Shown here: one piece after another, positions 22,824 through 34,607 of the stretch
How the letters are laid out: each line of letters starts with the position of its first letter
Position numbering within the stretch: position 1 is the first letter of the stretch
Assembly (NCBI RefSeq): GCF_023053635.1
Contig: NC_086182.1
Location: 24,363,001-24,427,000, forward strand
Reading direction: 5' to 3'
From: Elgaria multicarinata webbii
Lineage: Eukaryota > Chordata > Lepidosauria > Squamata > Anguidae
DNA: 64,000 bases
Notes under the pieces: generated by a model
The model's database searches: none
What the model was told of the DNA's origin: nothing
What the model saw: the letters and a program-made list of their open reading frames with translations, nothing else
Translations under genes and position numbers: made by a program

Positions 22824-23130
22824 TAAGTGTGCATAAACTGGAGGAAATTGTTTCAATTGGAAATTTCTCTGACGATATATTTATGAGAAAATGTCTGAGA
22901 TTTTACTTGTTCTCACCCTCCCTCCAACAGAAAAAGGCCACTTTGCAGAATTGTCTTTGTATATTTCCATTTTTTTTATTTTTGCTTGTTCATTGCAGTG
23001 AATATTATTCCCCATAAATGCACAATATAGCCCAATAACCCAGAATGACACTAGATCCAGGCCATTGTGGAGGATCAAAATGGTTGCCAGCCCTCCAATG
23101 CATTTGCTGCTGCTGCTGCTGCCTCTTGCA

Positions 23131-23131
23131 G

Positions 23132-23186
<55 letters not shown>

Positions 23187-23191
23187 GAAAG
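23131..23191. repeat. (GAAA)n microsatellite
   Basis: About 15 GAAA units, preceded by a short GCT run at 23107-23121. Lysine/glutamate-rich open frames across it are artefacts. Confidence 0.95.
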
Positions 23192-23299
23192 ACATTGTGC
23201 TACTGCTACTGCAGGCATGTATGAGGAATTCATTTTGGCTGGCACATGGGCTCAGATACAATCTGCATTCAAAGCCCTACATTTCTGAGCTTGTAATGT

Positions 23300-23540
23300 G
23301 ATGTATGGAGCAAAAAAGAATGAATTCATCAGCATGTACACATTTGAAAAATGTCCGTCTGGGGTAGGGGAAATACTTTTGAAAAATGCACACAAATATG
23401 CTTCAATCAATGAGGGAAGAATGCATACATTTCAACGATACTCACAATTGATGTGTACATTTTGGGAGGGAAATACTCATGAAAATGCAAAAAGAACTTT
23501 CATGAGGGGAAAAACCACACACCTCACCATCTGATATGGA
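23300..23540 (+). repeat. A-rich repeat with periodic ATGCA/ATTTT words, copy 1
   Basis: GTACACATTTGAAAAATGTC, TGAAAAATGCACACAAATAT, GAATGCATACATTTCAACGA, ATGTGTACATTTTGGGAGGG and TCATGAAAATGCAAAAAGAA follow each other at loose spacing. The copy at 55085-55285 has the same words in the same order (GAATGTATACATTTCAAAGA, ATGCATGTATTTTGGGGAAA). The element looks internally repetitive. I do not know its family. Confidence 0.5.
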
Positions 23541-25032
23541 CTGAGTTGGAACGAGCTTTGAGATGGAATTCAGAGAAGTCCAACAAGCTTGGATTTTGCT
23601 GGTGCTCCCACCTTGATGCTCCTGGTGAGCCCCATCTTTTAGAAACTGTTGGAGAACGTCTCCTCACCCTGGGGAAATTGGGTGAAAAATAGTCCTCTAT
23701 TTTTCCTCTGCTCCAAGAGAGTGTGGAGAATGTTGAGAGTCTATGAGCTTTATCACACCAGCGTTATGCTGTGCAATCACTGCGAATTGCATGCAAAGGA
23801 CTCAGAAGTTTTCCACTTTATAGTCTGCTTTGATTGTGAAGTACTCCCATGTATCCTGCTTTAATTGTGCTTCAAAGGCAAAAGATTCACCGTATTTAGC
23901 CCCTACTTTTTGAGCGTATCTTCCAAGCAGCCGCTGGGGCACGGGCACAGGATTTTAAAGAAATGCTTACATTTGCGTAAGTTTTATAGATAAAGAAACC
24001 AAAATTGGCACAGTAATAGATATTAGGGAGAGCTTTAAGCATACCAAATTTGAATTGAATTGCATCATCCTTTGATTTTTTTATTGATTTTTTTTTTACA
24101 TTTCCCCCCTTAAACTCACTTCCTGGTATGCAAAGGATCGCTGTCGCCCAGTAGCAAAATCAACAACAAAAGCGAAAGCTTAGCGCTACGGGGATAATCC
24201 AAGGGAAGCTGGTATGTGGGATGAAGCTGCATGTGCTCTGGTGTGCTCCACAACACCAGAACAAACTGTAGGTTGTTTAATCATGCAAACGAGGTCAATG
24301 TCTTCTTGTGAACAGAAGAAATGCTATCACTAAAAGTTTTGCATCCTAAATTTGACTTTAAATCAATAGCTGTCTCAAAATTCTTTCTAGGTCATAGTTT
24401 TGTTGAATATTGACATTCCAATTTCAGAGTTTTGCATATTCATTCAAATGTCAGTTGCAGGGCTGGGCTAGGAGTTGAGTCCTGGCCTTCCTTTTGATGA
24501 TGATTGCTTATATTGGCGATATATGCAGACATTTTCAGTAGCTTAAGGCTTTGCAATTGATTGACAGTCTCCCTGGAGACAGGAAACTTGCAGAGCTTAT
24601 CTATGATCCCAGGCAGGACAACCAGGAGCAGAAAGCTTCCAAAATATGCCCACCCACACAGAAAGAGGCCTTGCTTCATGCAGTTCTGTCATCTGAGATG
24701 CAAACAACAATTTTCTGTTGGTTATATATTAAAGTCCATTAAGGCCCTTTCTCACACTGTCTATGGGTCTGCCTTGCATTGAGTGGTATTGTGACTGTTG
24801 TTAAAATTAGCAAGCTTGAGTTAAAGTTATATGAATCTCGCACCGATGTAGTAAGCAACCAATACAAAAAACATTTGTGTTACATAGATATCGAAACATT
24901 ACCCCTAAGGTGTTCATATTTAATAGATGCTGTATTTTTTTATTATTAAAAAAAAATCAATTTGGGTATATACTATGGAGGGAAACTGGTTTAATAGTAA
25001 TTCCTTCTTCAGGCAGAATTCTGAGTATTGCA

Positions 25033-25033
<1 letters not shown>
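23541..25033. other. non-coding stretch
   Basis: Nothing recognised as a gene. The part at 23735-24260 is compositionally distinct (CpG-containing words such as CAAGCAGCCGCTGGGGCACG and CTTAGCGCTACGGGGATAAT in an AT-rich background) and may be an old element, but no second copy is in the window. Confidence 0.4.
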
Positions 25034-25082
<49 letters not shown>

Positions 25083-25099
25083 TGTGTGTGCGTGCGTGC
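25034..25099. repeat. compound (CT)n(GT)n microsatellite
   Basis: About 15 CT units followed directly by about 13 GT units, fading into CGTG repeats. Same arrangement and orientation as 40099, 57164 and 63529. Confidence 0.95.
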
Positions 25100-25737
25100 G
25101 TCTCAGGGGAAGGGGTTGTCACTAATTATCTATAATTCCAACTACTTGGAGGAACATGAAAAGTCACTGCTCAACAGGAGAGACCACAGTAGGGTCAACT
25201 GACAAATCTCTGACTGGGAATATTTCAGCATCCTATGTTCCTGTCTTCAAGGATCCATTCCTGTAAAAAAAAAAAAAAAAACAGATCCAGGTTTTCCAAA
25301 ACTCATCAGTTTCCAATGCTGACCTTCTGAAATTTCGTGAGTCCTTACACTCCTGCCCCTCTCCTGGTTCTATCCATTCCCCAGGTATTATTAAATCATC
25401 ATCATGGTAACTAGGAATTGTGGGATGGGGTGGGAACCAGGGATGCTTACCAAAATTCTCTGAACATCACTTGAAGCTCAGTTTGGCTCACTCCTATTTT
25501 GGGTTCAGAATGTGTGAACATCACACACACACACACACACACACGGACTCCCATTCATGTTTGTATCTGGGGTTGTGAATGGAGGGAGATCAGATGATTT
25601 GCTAGCTGAATCAAAATTCTCCTACATCCCTGTACATAATCTTACACTGTGGTTGTTGTAATTTCCCTTCATGGCCAGCAATCTGCTTCCTTTATCTCTA
25701 GCCCCTTCCATGAGTTCCTCCACACACACATTAAACC
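25100..25737. other. non-coding stretch with small repeats
   Basis: Contains an A18 run near 25265 and an AC microsatellite at 25522-25544; otherwise nothing recognised. Confidence 0.5.
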
Positions 25738-26150
25738 CATGGAGGATCACCTCTTCCCATACGTACCTGCCTGGACCCTAAGATCATCCTCAGGGTTCTT
25801 TCTCCATGAGGAACTGAGGCAGGTGGCTACCCAGAAGAGGGCCTTTTCTACTGTGGAACCCCGCTGTGGAATGAGCTCCGTAGAGAGGTTCGCCTGGCAC
25901 CTACGTTGCATTCTTACCAGTGCCAGGTGAAGACCTTTTAATTTTCCTTGTATTTTAACAGTTTACTATCCTAGCCTTTTAACTCTGCATCTTAAATCTG
26001 TATTTTAAATCTCTGCTTGGTTTTATTCTGGTTGTAATTTTCCACAGTGGTTTTAAGCTTTTATATTATATTTTATGCTGTACTTATAGTTTTAACTTTT
26101 GTGAACTGCTCAGAGAGCTTTGTCTGTTGGTGGTATAGAAATGAAATGAA
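25738..26150 (+). mobile_element. L2-group LINE 3' end
   Basis: GAGGATCACCTCTTCCCATA then CGTACCTGCCTGGACCCTAA codes for EDHLFPYVPAWTLRSS, followed by LRQVATQKRAFSTVEPR and, after a frame change, NELRREVRLAPTL-like coding. The 3' UTR has TTTTGTGAACTGCTCAGAGA and ends near TATAGAAATGAAATGAAA, without the usual long ATAA tail. Diverged relative to the copy at 5768. Confidence 0.8.
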
Positions 26151-26679
26151 ATTGATGTTTTGAACAAGACCAGGGGGTTCTGATCCAGTTCACTTCAGTT
26201 CACCCTGCAAATGTATGTTCATCAGCACCCTTTCCCAGCCATCCTCCCCAAAGATATTTTGTTGGAATCAGGGCCTGCGGGAGCGACTCTCCTTCTCTCT
26301 GTGTGTTTAACATACATACAAAGAGATATGCAAATTGGTCATTTGTGTATGATATGTTGCTTTGTCTGAAGCAGTCTTGACATCAAATGAAACAAGTATA
26401 CCATTTCATCTGGCAAATGTTGGAGGATATAATTAAACTGGAGTCAAAATGTGGTGAACCTGGCCTTCTGTTAGTGCGGTTATAAACTGTAGTAGTAATA
26501 ACTAAATACATTTCTTTTTATCAGCACAGGAGTTTCTTTCATCCTTGGAAGCTCAATTGATCCTTAATTGCTCTGTAGCTTAAGTGTGAAATGTAATTAG
26601 TGCTTTGCCGCCTGACGAATTTAGGCCAAATGGAATAAGCAACCTGAACTCCATCCCTGCATTGCAGTCTGTCTGTCTG

Positions 26680-26701
26680 GTGTGTGTGTGTGTGTGTGTG
26701 T
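26680..26701. repeat. (GT)n microsatellite
   Basis: Eleven GT units after a GTCT run. Confidence 0.9.
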
Positions 26702-27047
26702 TTCAAAGGGAGAGAGGGAGATGTACTTGTGTGCAGATAAATTCAATGTCGGGGTTAGTTCACATAATTTCCTGAGAGGCCTAAACTGTAAACCATGTGA
26801 AAAGCAAGGAAGTGGGGAGGAGGAGCCTGAGTACATGAAATGCATAGTTGGAGTACCTTGCTGTGTGCTGGTTCATTCACATCTGGATGTAGAGATGTCA
26901 GAGGAATCCATTTGAAGGGTTGCTCCCCCCAACCCCTGGACTTCAGCTCATCTTCTGCTAGCTGGCCTGACTTGGTCTGCAGTGAGTTGGGCCAGCTGGC
27001 AGATTTTCTGTATTTTTATTTTATTTGTATTTATTTATTTGCAAAAA

Positions 27048-27076
27048 AGAAAGAAAGAAAGAAAGAAAGAAAGAAA
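27048..27076. repeat. (GAAA)n microsatellite
   Basis: About seven units preceded by A6; a second, shorter relative of the repeat type at 23131. Confidence 0.9.
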
Positions 27077-27524
27077 AAAGACATTTGTACCCATTTTAGC
27101 AGCAATGTTTGTAATTGGCACAAATTTTGGCCATGATTTGCACAAATGCCCAGAGGTTTACAAGTATCTAGTGCAGAACACGAGGTGTGGTGGGTGCGAT
27201 CCTCATCTCTGCCATGCCTCCCCCTTAGCATTTCAGCTAGACACACTTTTTTTGCCTGTCTAGCTGAGGAATTGTAGAGCAGGATAGAAGGAGGCCAGGG
27301 AGGGCTTGGGAAATAGCATAAACTGGGCCCTCTACTCCCTGCCCTGCCCTGTCTGTGGGAACACCCCCTTTACCTCTTCTCCAAGGTCAGTTCTGTGACT
27401 TCGGAAAGGAAGCCAGTGTAGTTATCTCCATGCTAGTGGGGAGGAGGATAGTGCATGAATCCAAAATATCCTATGGCCCCCAGAAGATTGCTCCCCAAAA
27501 TGATATAGTTTCAAGCTTTGCATG

Positions 27525-27650
27525 TAGACATATAAATTAGTCCATGCAAATTTTATGTGTGTATCCTATTTTGTCTTCCTGTTTGGAGATGCATAACTTC
27601 TGGTATTTTGGAGGGGAATGTGATTCAAAAGTGGCCTTCCTAAATGGAGG
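27525..27650 (+). repeat. dispersed repeat shared with 17085-17220, copy 2
   Basis: Same ordered words as the first copy: ACATATAAATTAGTCCATGC, then GCAAATTTTATGTGTG, GGAGGGGAATGTGATTCAAA and AGTGGCCTTCCTAA. Confidence 0.45.
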
Positions 27651-28323
27651 TGGCTTCTCTGGCTAAAGCTTTCCTCCAAGCATGCCAGGATCAGCTTAGG
27701 CTGGATGTATTGCTCAATCATCACCTTGTCCATCCCTGCATCCTGCCGGTGGCGAAGAGAGTAGCGTGAAAGGAAATCAAGGGAGAACCAACATTTAAAA
27801 AGTTTGCTGGAGCCAGGCATCTGTCAGATCATGTCACAGCAATCCTTCTCATTTTAAAAGCGAAAGCTTGCAAGGTTGTTTGGTTGTTAGAAAATAAATG
27901 TGTTAGCGTTTGTGCATGCAAGTACTATAGCATCTTGAGTACCTTTTAAAATGGTAATACATTCTACACTTAGTGTAGCAGGGTCTTTTCTTCCTCCGCA
28001 CTTCATTTAAACATTGGGAACATTTGTTCCAAAGAAGAGTGCATGAAGAGAGAGCTTGGTGGGGTGGGGGCTCATTAAAAAAAAATAGCATTTCTAGCAA
28101 GTTGATCTGATAGAGGATAGTTCCTTACTAGCTTCTGGATGCCTGTGATTTTTCAAGACTAACAATGGGAAAACGCCCTGAACTACCTTCCTGACAAACA
28201 ATCATCACATTGAATTATTCATTCAGTCTCTTTTTGCACATCTTTTTCACAGGCTGCACTGAAATGATGCAAGTTGCCTACTGACACAACAAGTACAAGC
28301 CATCTGTTCATACAAGCATCCCC

Positions 28324-28325
<2 letters not shown>

Positions 28326-28369
<44 letters not shown>
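28326..28369. repeat. (TA)n microsatellite
   Basis: About 22 uninterrupted TA units. The isoleucine/tyrosine run in two open frames of 131 and 174 codons crossing it is this repeat, so these frames are not evidence of a gene. Confidence 0.95.
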
Positions 28370-28372
<3 letters not shown>

Positions 28373-28824
28373 CATTCAAACAATATTGTTGATGTGATTC
28401 GAGGGAAGAGCAGGTGGGTGCCAGCAGGGTTCAAAGTTAAAATTAAAAAGCAGCAATGCTTGGATTCAATTGGTACACCCAATGGCAGGGGTGAACTGGC
28501 TTCGACAGCTAATCTCTGTTTGCAGTCAGAAGACAACCTGTCTTGCTTGCACATCAACAGCCAAGAGATGTACAAAAGCACTCTTGCAGTTCTTGACTTG
28601 GAAATGCAGTTCATCTGGACTTCTGATCATAGAATTGTAGGTAGTTTTCTAGGCAGCGCTGGCTCCGGGACTTTGAGGGCCATTGGCCAAAACACCTTCA
28701 ATGGGCCATGCAGAGTGTACCTTCTCTCCATTTTTGTCACCAGATGTTCTTGCTCCTCATCCCATTTATCTCCTCATTGCTACCACTTGCTTGGTTGACA
28801 GGCAGAGACCCAGTGAACAAGTAG

Positions 28825-29371
28825 GCAGTTCAAAATATGGCAGCCAGGTTGGTCACCAGTACGTCTAGGGGTGAGCATATTACCCCAACATTAAAATCAC
28901 TCCACCGGCTGCCAATTAGTTTCTAGGGGAAGTACAAAGTGTTGGTCATTACCTTTAAAGCCCTACATGGTTTGGGTCCAGGTTACCTGCAGGATCACCT
29001 TCTCCCATACAATCCACCCTGCACGCTTAGGTCCTCTGGGGAGAATTTACTTCAGTCAGCCAAAACTAGGCTGACAACTGATACCCAAAGGACCTTTTCT
29101 TCTGTCACCCCTAGACTGTGGAATGGCCCGACAGAGGAGATTCATCAACTTAACTCTCTTTCCGAGTTTAAGACAGCTTTAAAGACTAGCCTCTTCCAGC
29201 AGGCCTACCCAGATGAATTTTAAACCAAGAATTTTAAGATGTCTTGATTGTAATTTTGATATTGTATTGGTTTTATATGCTCTTTTTATTAATTTTATGT
29301 ATTTGATTTCTATTGTATTGTTGTACTAATGTTGTTCCCTGCCTCGATCCAAAGAGAAAGGCAGGTAAGAA
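28825..29371 (+). mobile_element. L2-group LINE 3' end, distinct subfamily
   Basis: An open 94-codon frame (28939-29223) reads MLVITFKALHGLGPGYLQDH, LLPYNPPCTLRSSGENLLQS and RTFSSVTPRLWNGPTEEIHQ, ending in LKTSLFQQAYPDEF. Homology continues upstream to about 28825 (CAAAATATGGCAGCCAGG codes QNMAAR). The 3' UTR (TTGTTCCCTGCCTCGATCCA, AAGAGAAAGGCAGGTAAGAA) differs from the GGGCGGTATAAA type, so this is a separate subfamily. It ends in the ATT microsatellite. Confidence 0.8.

Positions 29372-29419
<48 letters not shown>
29372..29419. repeat. (ATT)n microsatellite, LINE tail
   Basis: About 16 ATT units directly after the LINE 3' UTR, so probably seeded by the LINE tail. Confidence 0.95.
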
Positions 29420-29554
29420 GTGAGATGGAAGAGCAACACCAGAAATTCTTGTAAGTGGGCTCCTGTTAAGATATGGGCCACTAACAGGTCTTCGCCTGAG
29501 ACCAACCTTGCAGACAGAGAAGGAAGCTCAGAAATAGTGACACACACACCAGAG

Positions 29555-30180
29555 CTTGGGATAACTAAGGCCTCTTTATTTAATTGGGTAATTCACCCCT
29601 CCCTGGATCTGCATGTGAGACTGTGGGAATTTAATTAATCCTTTCTACAGGCGACTAGCCTGCTATTATGGGCAAGCCACTTGGCCAAGCCAGTAGCTGG
29701 ATAAACCCCGGCTCCATTCCTGAGCTACACTTGCATGCTTGGGGAACCACACAGCCCATCGAGGATCATGCCTCAGAACTTGTCATTCACTATAAGATGC
29801 CAATGAGTGGTCACCAAACCTCTTCAGATGTCCTAAGGTTCCCACACAACCTGCCCATTCCAAACAACCCATTTACCCAGTATGGAGTAGGCAAAAACCT
29901 GTACACAATAGCTGACCCATGGCAGGTAAAATTCCTACTCAGCCCCCCTCCTCCAAAGGGAGCAACTGGCTAATCCCATACTAGTTATAGGGCAGGAGAG
30001 TGGGAGCCAAAAAACAAAAGAGGCCAGGGAGTGTGGGGAGAATGCCTTTATAGGCTTGTCCCACCCACGCTTTATGCGTCCACGTGCCATGACACTTGGA
30101 GCATTCTTTCCTCCTCCTCCCCACCCACAAATGTCCCCTCCTGCCCAAGTCGTACTGATAGGGCAGGGATAGGGCTTCTT
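29555..30180 (+). repeat. possible dispersed repeat related to 18185-18980
   Basis: Shares ordered words with the earlier block (see that entry). Unknown class; the 101-codon frame at 29668-29973 has no recognisable domain. Confidence 0.3.
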
Positions 30181-31405
30181 TGCAGTCTACCAAGTCCAAC
30201 TTCCTGACTGGACCATCCTCAACAGATGGCTGGAAACATCTGCTTGAAGATCTCCACATCACCTCTGGGGTATTCTTTCCATTGTCAAACTGTGCTTACC
30301 CTCAAGATGTTTCTTGTAAAGTTCAATCCAAATCTTTCTCAAGACCATTAGATCATAAGTCATATGTAGATTTCTTTACTCGATGGGACTAGTGATATTG
30401 CCAACATTTTGCTATTTCCTGGTTTGCAATATAAATGAGTTCATCTGATAATGTTCAGATGAATTATGTGTCATGCGTCATTCCTCCAGACCCTTCTGTA
30501 CAGCTTCAAAGGTGGAACAAGAAATCGAACATACATGATCATGATTCAGGGTGACTAAAGCAGTGATGCTGCCATTCACAAACATTATGTGCAGGGACAG
30601 AATTCTCAGAAAACAGGGCCAGAGCTGCCCTTGTTATGCAATACAGTGAAGAACTACAAGGGATGATAGATGAAGGCAAGAATTTGTGTCAGAATGGTAT
30701 AGCATGACTCTTTCAGCATCGGGATCTCACAGGGCACCATTTGGGCTGCTTCAGGAAGCAAAATGTTTTGGGCCAGCACAGAAGGAATGTTTGTTTGCTT
30801 GTTTATATTTTGCAGAAGGTACAAATGACATCAAGGAGACCAAATCAGAAACTCAACAACAGTGTTAAAAATGTCCACATTTATCCCGCATTTATCCAAG
30901 GTCCAATATGGCTAAAATACTTTCGTTTTGTCTCCTTTTTTTTTAAGACTCTCATGTTATAAATATGGAGCTGATTCTGAATTGAGCTAAGGAGAATTCA
31001 CACCACTGTATAAATAGATCTCCACCCTGAATATACCATAACATCAGCATCTCAGGGAAAAAAAGCTAAGGTAGAACCAGAAGGGCTATAGCATAGGATT
31101 CTTCTGAATGTGCAAATTGGCACTCACACATCCTACCAAAAGACTCTCAGCTTTCATAGCCCAATATTTGTATCAAATTCAGCATTCAACAATGAGGAGG
31201 AACCTGACAGGGGGTCACACAGGACACATCTACACACTCCCATTATGATCCCTGGGCTTCATTAGCTGCACAGATAAAAGTGCATACCTGATCAGAGCAG
31301 GCTTACTTCATGAGGTTTGGAAAGCATACAAATTTAGAAAGCTACTGGGAAGCCTTTTACGCTCTTGGCTTGGTAGCTCTGGTATGTGCAAAGCACTGCA
31401 TGCTG
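30181..31405. other. unique non-coding stretch
   Basis: No repeat family or gene recognised. Confidence 0.5.
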
Positions 31406-31572
31406 TTACATCCTAGTGGCTAAAAGTCTGAGCTGTATGGCCCAGGAAATCTCTGGTTCAAACTTGTCCACAAAACTGGGATAATAACACTGTCCTCCTT
31501 CGCAAAGCTGTTGAGAGAAACATGTGGTCAGTACTTTGGATAATCTAAGCTGCTGTATAAATGCTGTTTCCT
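31406..31572 (+). mobile_element. MIR-like SINE
   Basis: The head has CCTAGTGGCTAAAAGTCTGA and a B box in ATCTCTGGTTCAAACTTG. The middle reads AACTGGGATAATAACACTGT then CCTCCTTCGCAAAGCTGTTG. The tail AGCTGCTGTATAAATGCTG is L2-like. This order is that of MIR SINEs, an ancient amniote/vertebrate family mobilised by L2. Confidence 0.65.
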
Positions 31573-31710
31573 TGTTGCTGTTGCATGGTTCAGTGGCAAA
31601 TCCTGAGCCACATTTCATGTTATTTTTTGAAGCTGAAAAGTCTTTGAAAGTTTACTCCCTGCCCTACTGTGAGATCTGCTATTATTCCCTGTGCCCTGAA
31701 GACATATGAA

Positions 31711-31760
31711 GAGCTGGCCCTACCATTAGGCAGAGTGAGGCAGCTGATTTTGTGTGTCAT
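31711..31760 (+). repeat. GGCCCTACCATTAGG dispersed repeat, copy 2
   Basis: GGCCCTACCATTAGGCAGAG followed by TGAGGCA is identical over 27 bases to the copy at 58978. Only the end region is shared. Confidence 0.55.
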
Positions 31761-31920
31761 GAAAAATCAACGAAGTGTTACTTATTTAAGTTATTGTCAT
31801 TGTCATCATCAAAGGGTTTTGTTTTGGTTTTTTCCTCTCAGGGAGGGAGAGAGGTACTCTGACTTGACTGGCCATAGGTATTATGCAGCTTGACCTGGTG
31901 GAGATGGTGCTAGAGACTGA

Positions 31921-32110
31921 CAAACTGAAGTAAGAAGAGCCCTGCTGGATCAGACCGAGGGTCCATCTAGTCCAGCACTCTGTTCACACAGGGGGCAACC
32001 AGCTGTCGACCAGGGACCAACAAAGCAGGACATGGTGCAACAGCACCCTCCCACCCATGTTCCCCAGCAACTGGTGCACACAGGCTTACTACCTTGGGTA
32101 CTGGAGGTAG
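31921..32110 (+). repeat. GGATCAGACC dispersed repeat, copy 2
   Basis: TAAGAAGAGCCCTGCTGGAT, CAGACCGAGGGTCCATCTAG, TTCACACAGGGGGCAACCAG and CACCCATGTTCCCCAGCAAC follow in the same order as 11750-11940. This is the best preserved copy here. Confidence 0.65.
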
Positions 32111-34206
32111 CACAAAGCTATCAGGACTAACAATAGCCAACGTATTTCCCTTTCTCCTGTATTCACTGTTTTTTGTTTGTTTTAAATCAAGTTCTTTACA
32201 TCATGTATATGAAGAAATTTGTGCATTTTTGGTAAATTATTTTCAAAGAACTGAAATGAAATTATCACCCATGTGCACTGGATAAATTCAATAGGTATAG
32301 ATATTCCCAGCATGGGGAGGATTAGATATGAAGACTGTTAAAGATGAGAAGACATAGATGAACACAGGGATCCAAATCCAAATTTCACTCAAAGCCCTGG
32401 ACCTCGATAGACAAATCTGTCATTCAGTTTCTTCCTCATTCATACACACACAAAAGCCAGCCAAATGAATGTCCAACCCATGCTAAAAAAATTCTCTTTT
32501 GATTATCTTTAGGTAGTTAATTATATGATCATCTTGAGAAAAGCTACCATTCAACCATATTCAATGTCAACTGTATGTACACATTTCATTAAGGTTGTGC
32601 AATATTCAAGTTCCCCATCTGAACAAAATATTCAGATCTCAGTGTAAATTGATGGGTTTTCTTGAGTTACTTCTGGGTTCTGGTGGTGGTTCTGGTTGTA
32701 CATGTCTTCCCCCAACCCACCCCAATCCTTGTTAACAGGAGAAAATCAAAGCCAAAACAGAAAAGGAGGCAAACTCAGTTGGACCCGAACCAAGGCGAAT
32801 ATTTCCACATCCCCCTGAGAAGGAAATTTGCTGAGCTCTGCCTGGCTCTAATGGCTTATAATTTGCTAACATGCCTTGAGGCTTGCAAAAGGCACAACAT
32901 ACATCATGTCATAATAACAGCACCTGTCGATGTGAAATATACAACTGCCGCTCCTTTAGGAATCCTTGACACAGAACCTGGTTAGGAGGGGTAGAATTTA
33001 TTTTCTTTGTAAATTGTGCTTGACTCCCACCAGTTCCCCCCCTCCACCTTCTTTCCTTCCTTGTTCCTCCTAAAGAATTGCTAACAAAAGCTGGCACTTC
33101 ATCAGATTACTCAGGCTACTCATTGAGCTGGGGGCCCCATTTGCCAGTCACGCAAATTAGAACTAGAAATGTAATGCTCTCCTTGCCTAGACACTGGTTT
33201 AAATTCAGTTCAGCAAGAATGAGCTCCATCCTTATTCATGGATGCATTATGCTGAATTAATATATATTTTTATATGGAATTAGGCTCATAAGAGGCTTGG
33301 ACATGTCATATCCCTTAAATTGCTATTATTTGTGTATCACTTTGTATAGTAGACACCCTCCACACTGGCTGGTCCATTTAAGGGTATTGAAATGCTCACA
33401 TTGAGTAGAACTCCATCTCCCAACACACACACACACACCAGTTTTGATTAACGTAGGAGAGTAGTTGAAAGCCGGATAATATTCTCAAAATATTCCTGGC
33501 TTTCAATTTATTTTCTCTGCACTGTGGCCACTCTGTGACCAGAATGCTGTACTAGATGGGCCCAAGTCTGATCAGGCATAGTTCTTCTCTTTTTATGTTA
33601 TTTATCCATTTTAGGCTCAAATGTTTCAAGTTCTGTCTTAATAGCTACACAATGAAAACCACAATGATAAACTAGTGATGCCAAACCAAGGAAGATCAAA
33701 CCCTGGACTTCTTCTTTAGTAATAGACACAAATAATACTAGGTAAAGATGAACTATTCCAAGAGAAGGCCACTATTTCTCTTGCTGTTGAGTGTCATAAA
33801 CAATGAGGAAGCTAACATTATAATATGACTCCCTATAGACGTCTTCCTGCAGGTGACTTCTATTTCTGCTGTAACAGTGCTGAACAGGGAGTGTGCATTC
33901 AGTTTTTAAATGAATGGAAAAGGCAATGAATGAGCCTCATTGATTTCATTTGTTTTAGTCATGAAAATGAATGGGATTTCCATCAATTGCATTCTAAATG
34001 GAAGTCTATTCATTTTTTCATTGGTTTTTCATGTGTTTCTATTGGGATTTTTCTTTTCTTTTTTCTTTTTCTTTTTTCTGTTTTGAAATGGAACAATCTG
34101 CAACAGTCTGTACAGGTCACAACAATAGAAGAGGAAGAAAGAGCCATGTGAAATTAATAGATATACAACAGGAGCTATGAAATAGGAATTCTTTATTCTA
34201 TTATCT
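32111..34206. other. mostly unique non-coding stretch
   Basis: Holds a reversed GGATCAGACC fragment (33525-33602) and a short AC run at 33424-33438. The part at 32830-33290 is unique and repeat-free with many AT-rich developmental-enhancer-like words. No gene recognised. Confidence 0.45.
33525..33602 (-). repeat. GGATCAGACC dispersed repeat, copy 3 (fragment)
   Basis: GAATGCTGTACTAGATGGGC then CCAAGTCTGATCAGGCATAG is the antisense of the leading end of the copy at 31921. Confidence 0.6.
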
Positions 34207-34492
34207 GAAATTTGGCAGGTTTGATACTTTAGAGGGGTAATAGAAAGCTTGAAAATATCATGCCATTTGAATGAGATATACTAAAGTTACAGACAGAAGA
34301 AAACTGCATAATTGAAGGAAAATAATGGGAAGGTAATATAATGTACACCTTTTTAATGGACTTTAAATTGGGGGCCCTTTGTCCAATCTGTCTGAAATTT
34401 GTCAGGTCTGATATCTTGGTGGGGGGTATTAGTTGAATTCTGGAAATGCCCATGCCATTTGGATGGGAAGGATTTGCAATGTAGGCAACAGA
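34207..34492. repeat. diverged tandem duplication, unit about 187 bp
   Basis: GAAATTTGGCAGGTTTGATA...CATGCCATTTGAATGAGATA (34207-34298) is echoed by GAAATTTGTCAGGTCTGATA...CATGCCATTTGGATGGGAAG (34394-34492). The spacing between landmarks is nearly the same in both halves. Origin unknown. Confidence 0.55.
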
Positions 34493-34607
34493 CATCTGGC
34501 TGGATCTCCCAATGAAATCAATGGGAAAACCTCAATGGATCAGGGGAGGGAAATGAAATGAATGCAATTAATACAAATGGAATACAAAATGGATAGAACT
34601 TTAAAAT

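Larger units (their letters stand above)
26151..28325. other. mostly unique non-coding stretch
   Basis: Holds a GT microsatellite (26680-26701), a GAAA microsatellite (27048-27076) and the shared block at 27525-27650. The part at 26450-26640 is unique with homeodomain-type TAATTA words. No gene recognised. Confidence 0.45.

Noticed and set aside
23735-24260. Host exon in CpG-containing sequence
   Set aside because: No frame with protein likeness; the composition fits an old repeat better.
28274-28798. 174-codon frame with a Tyr-Ile run
   Set aside because: The run is the TA microsatellite; an equally long frame exists on the other strand, which indicates chance.
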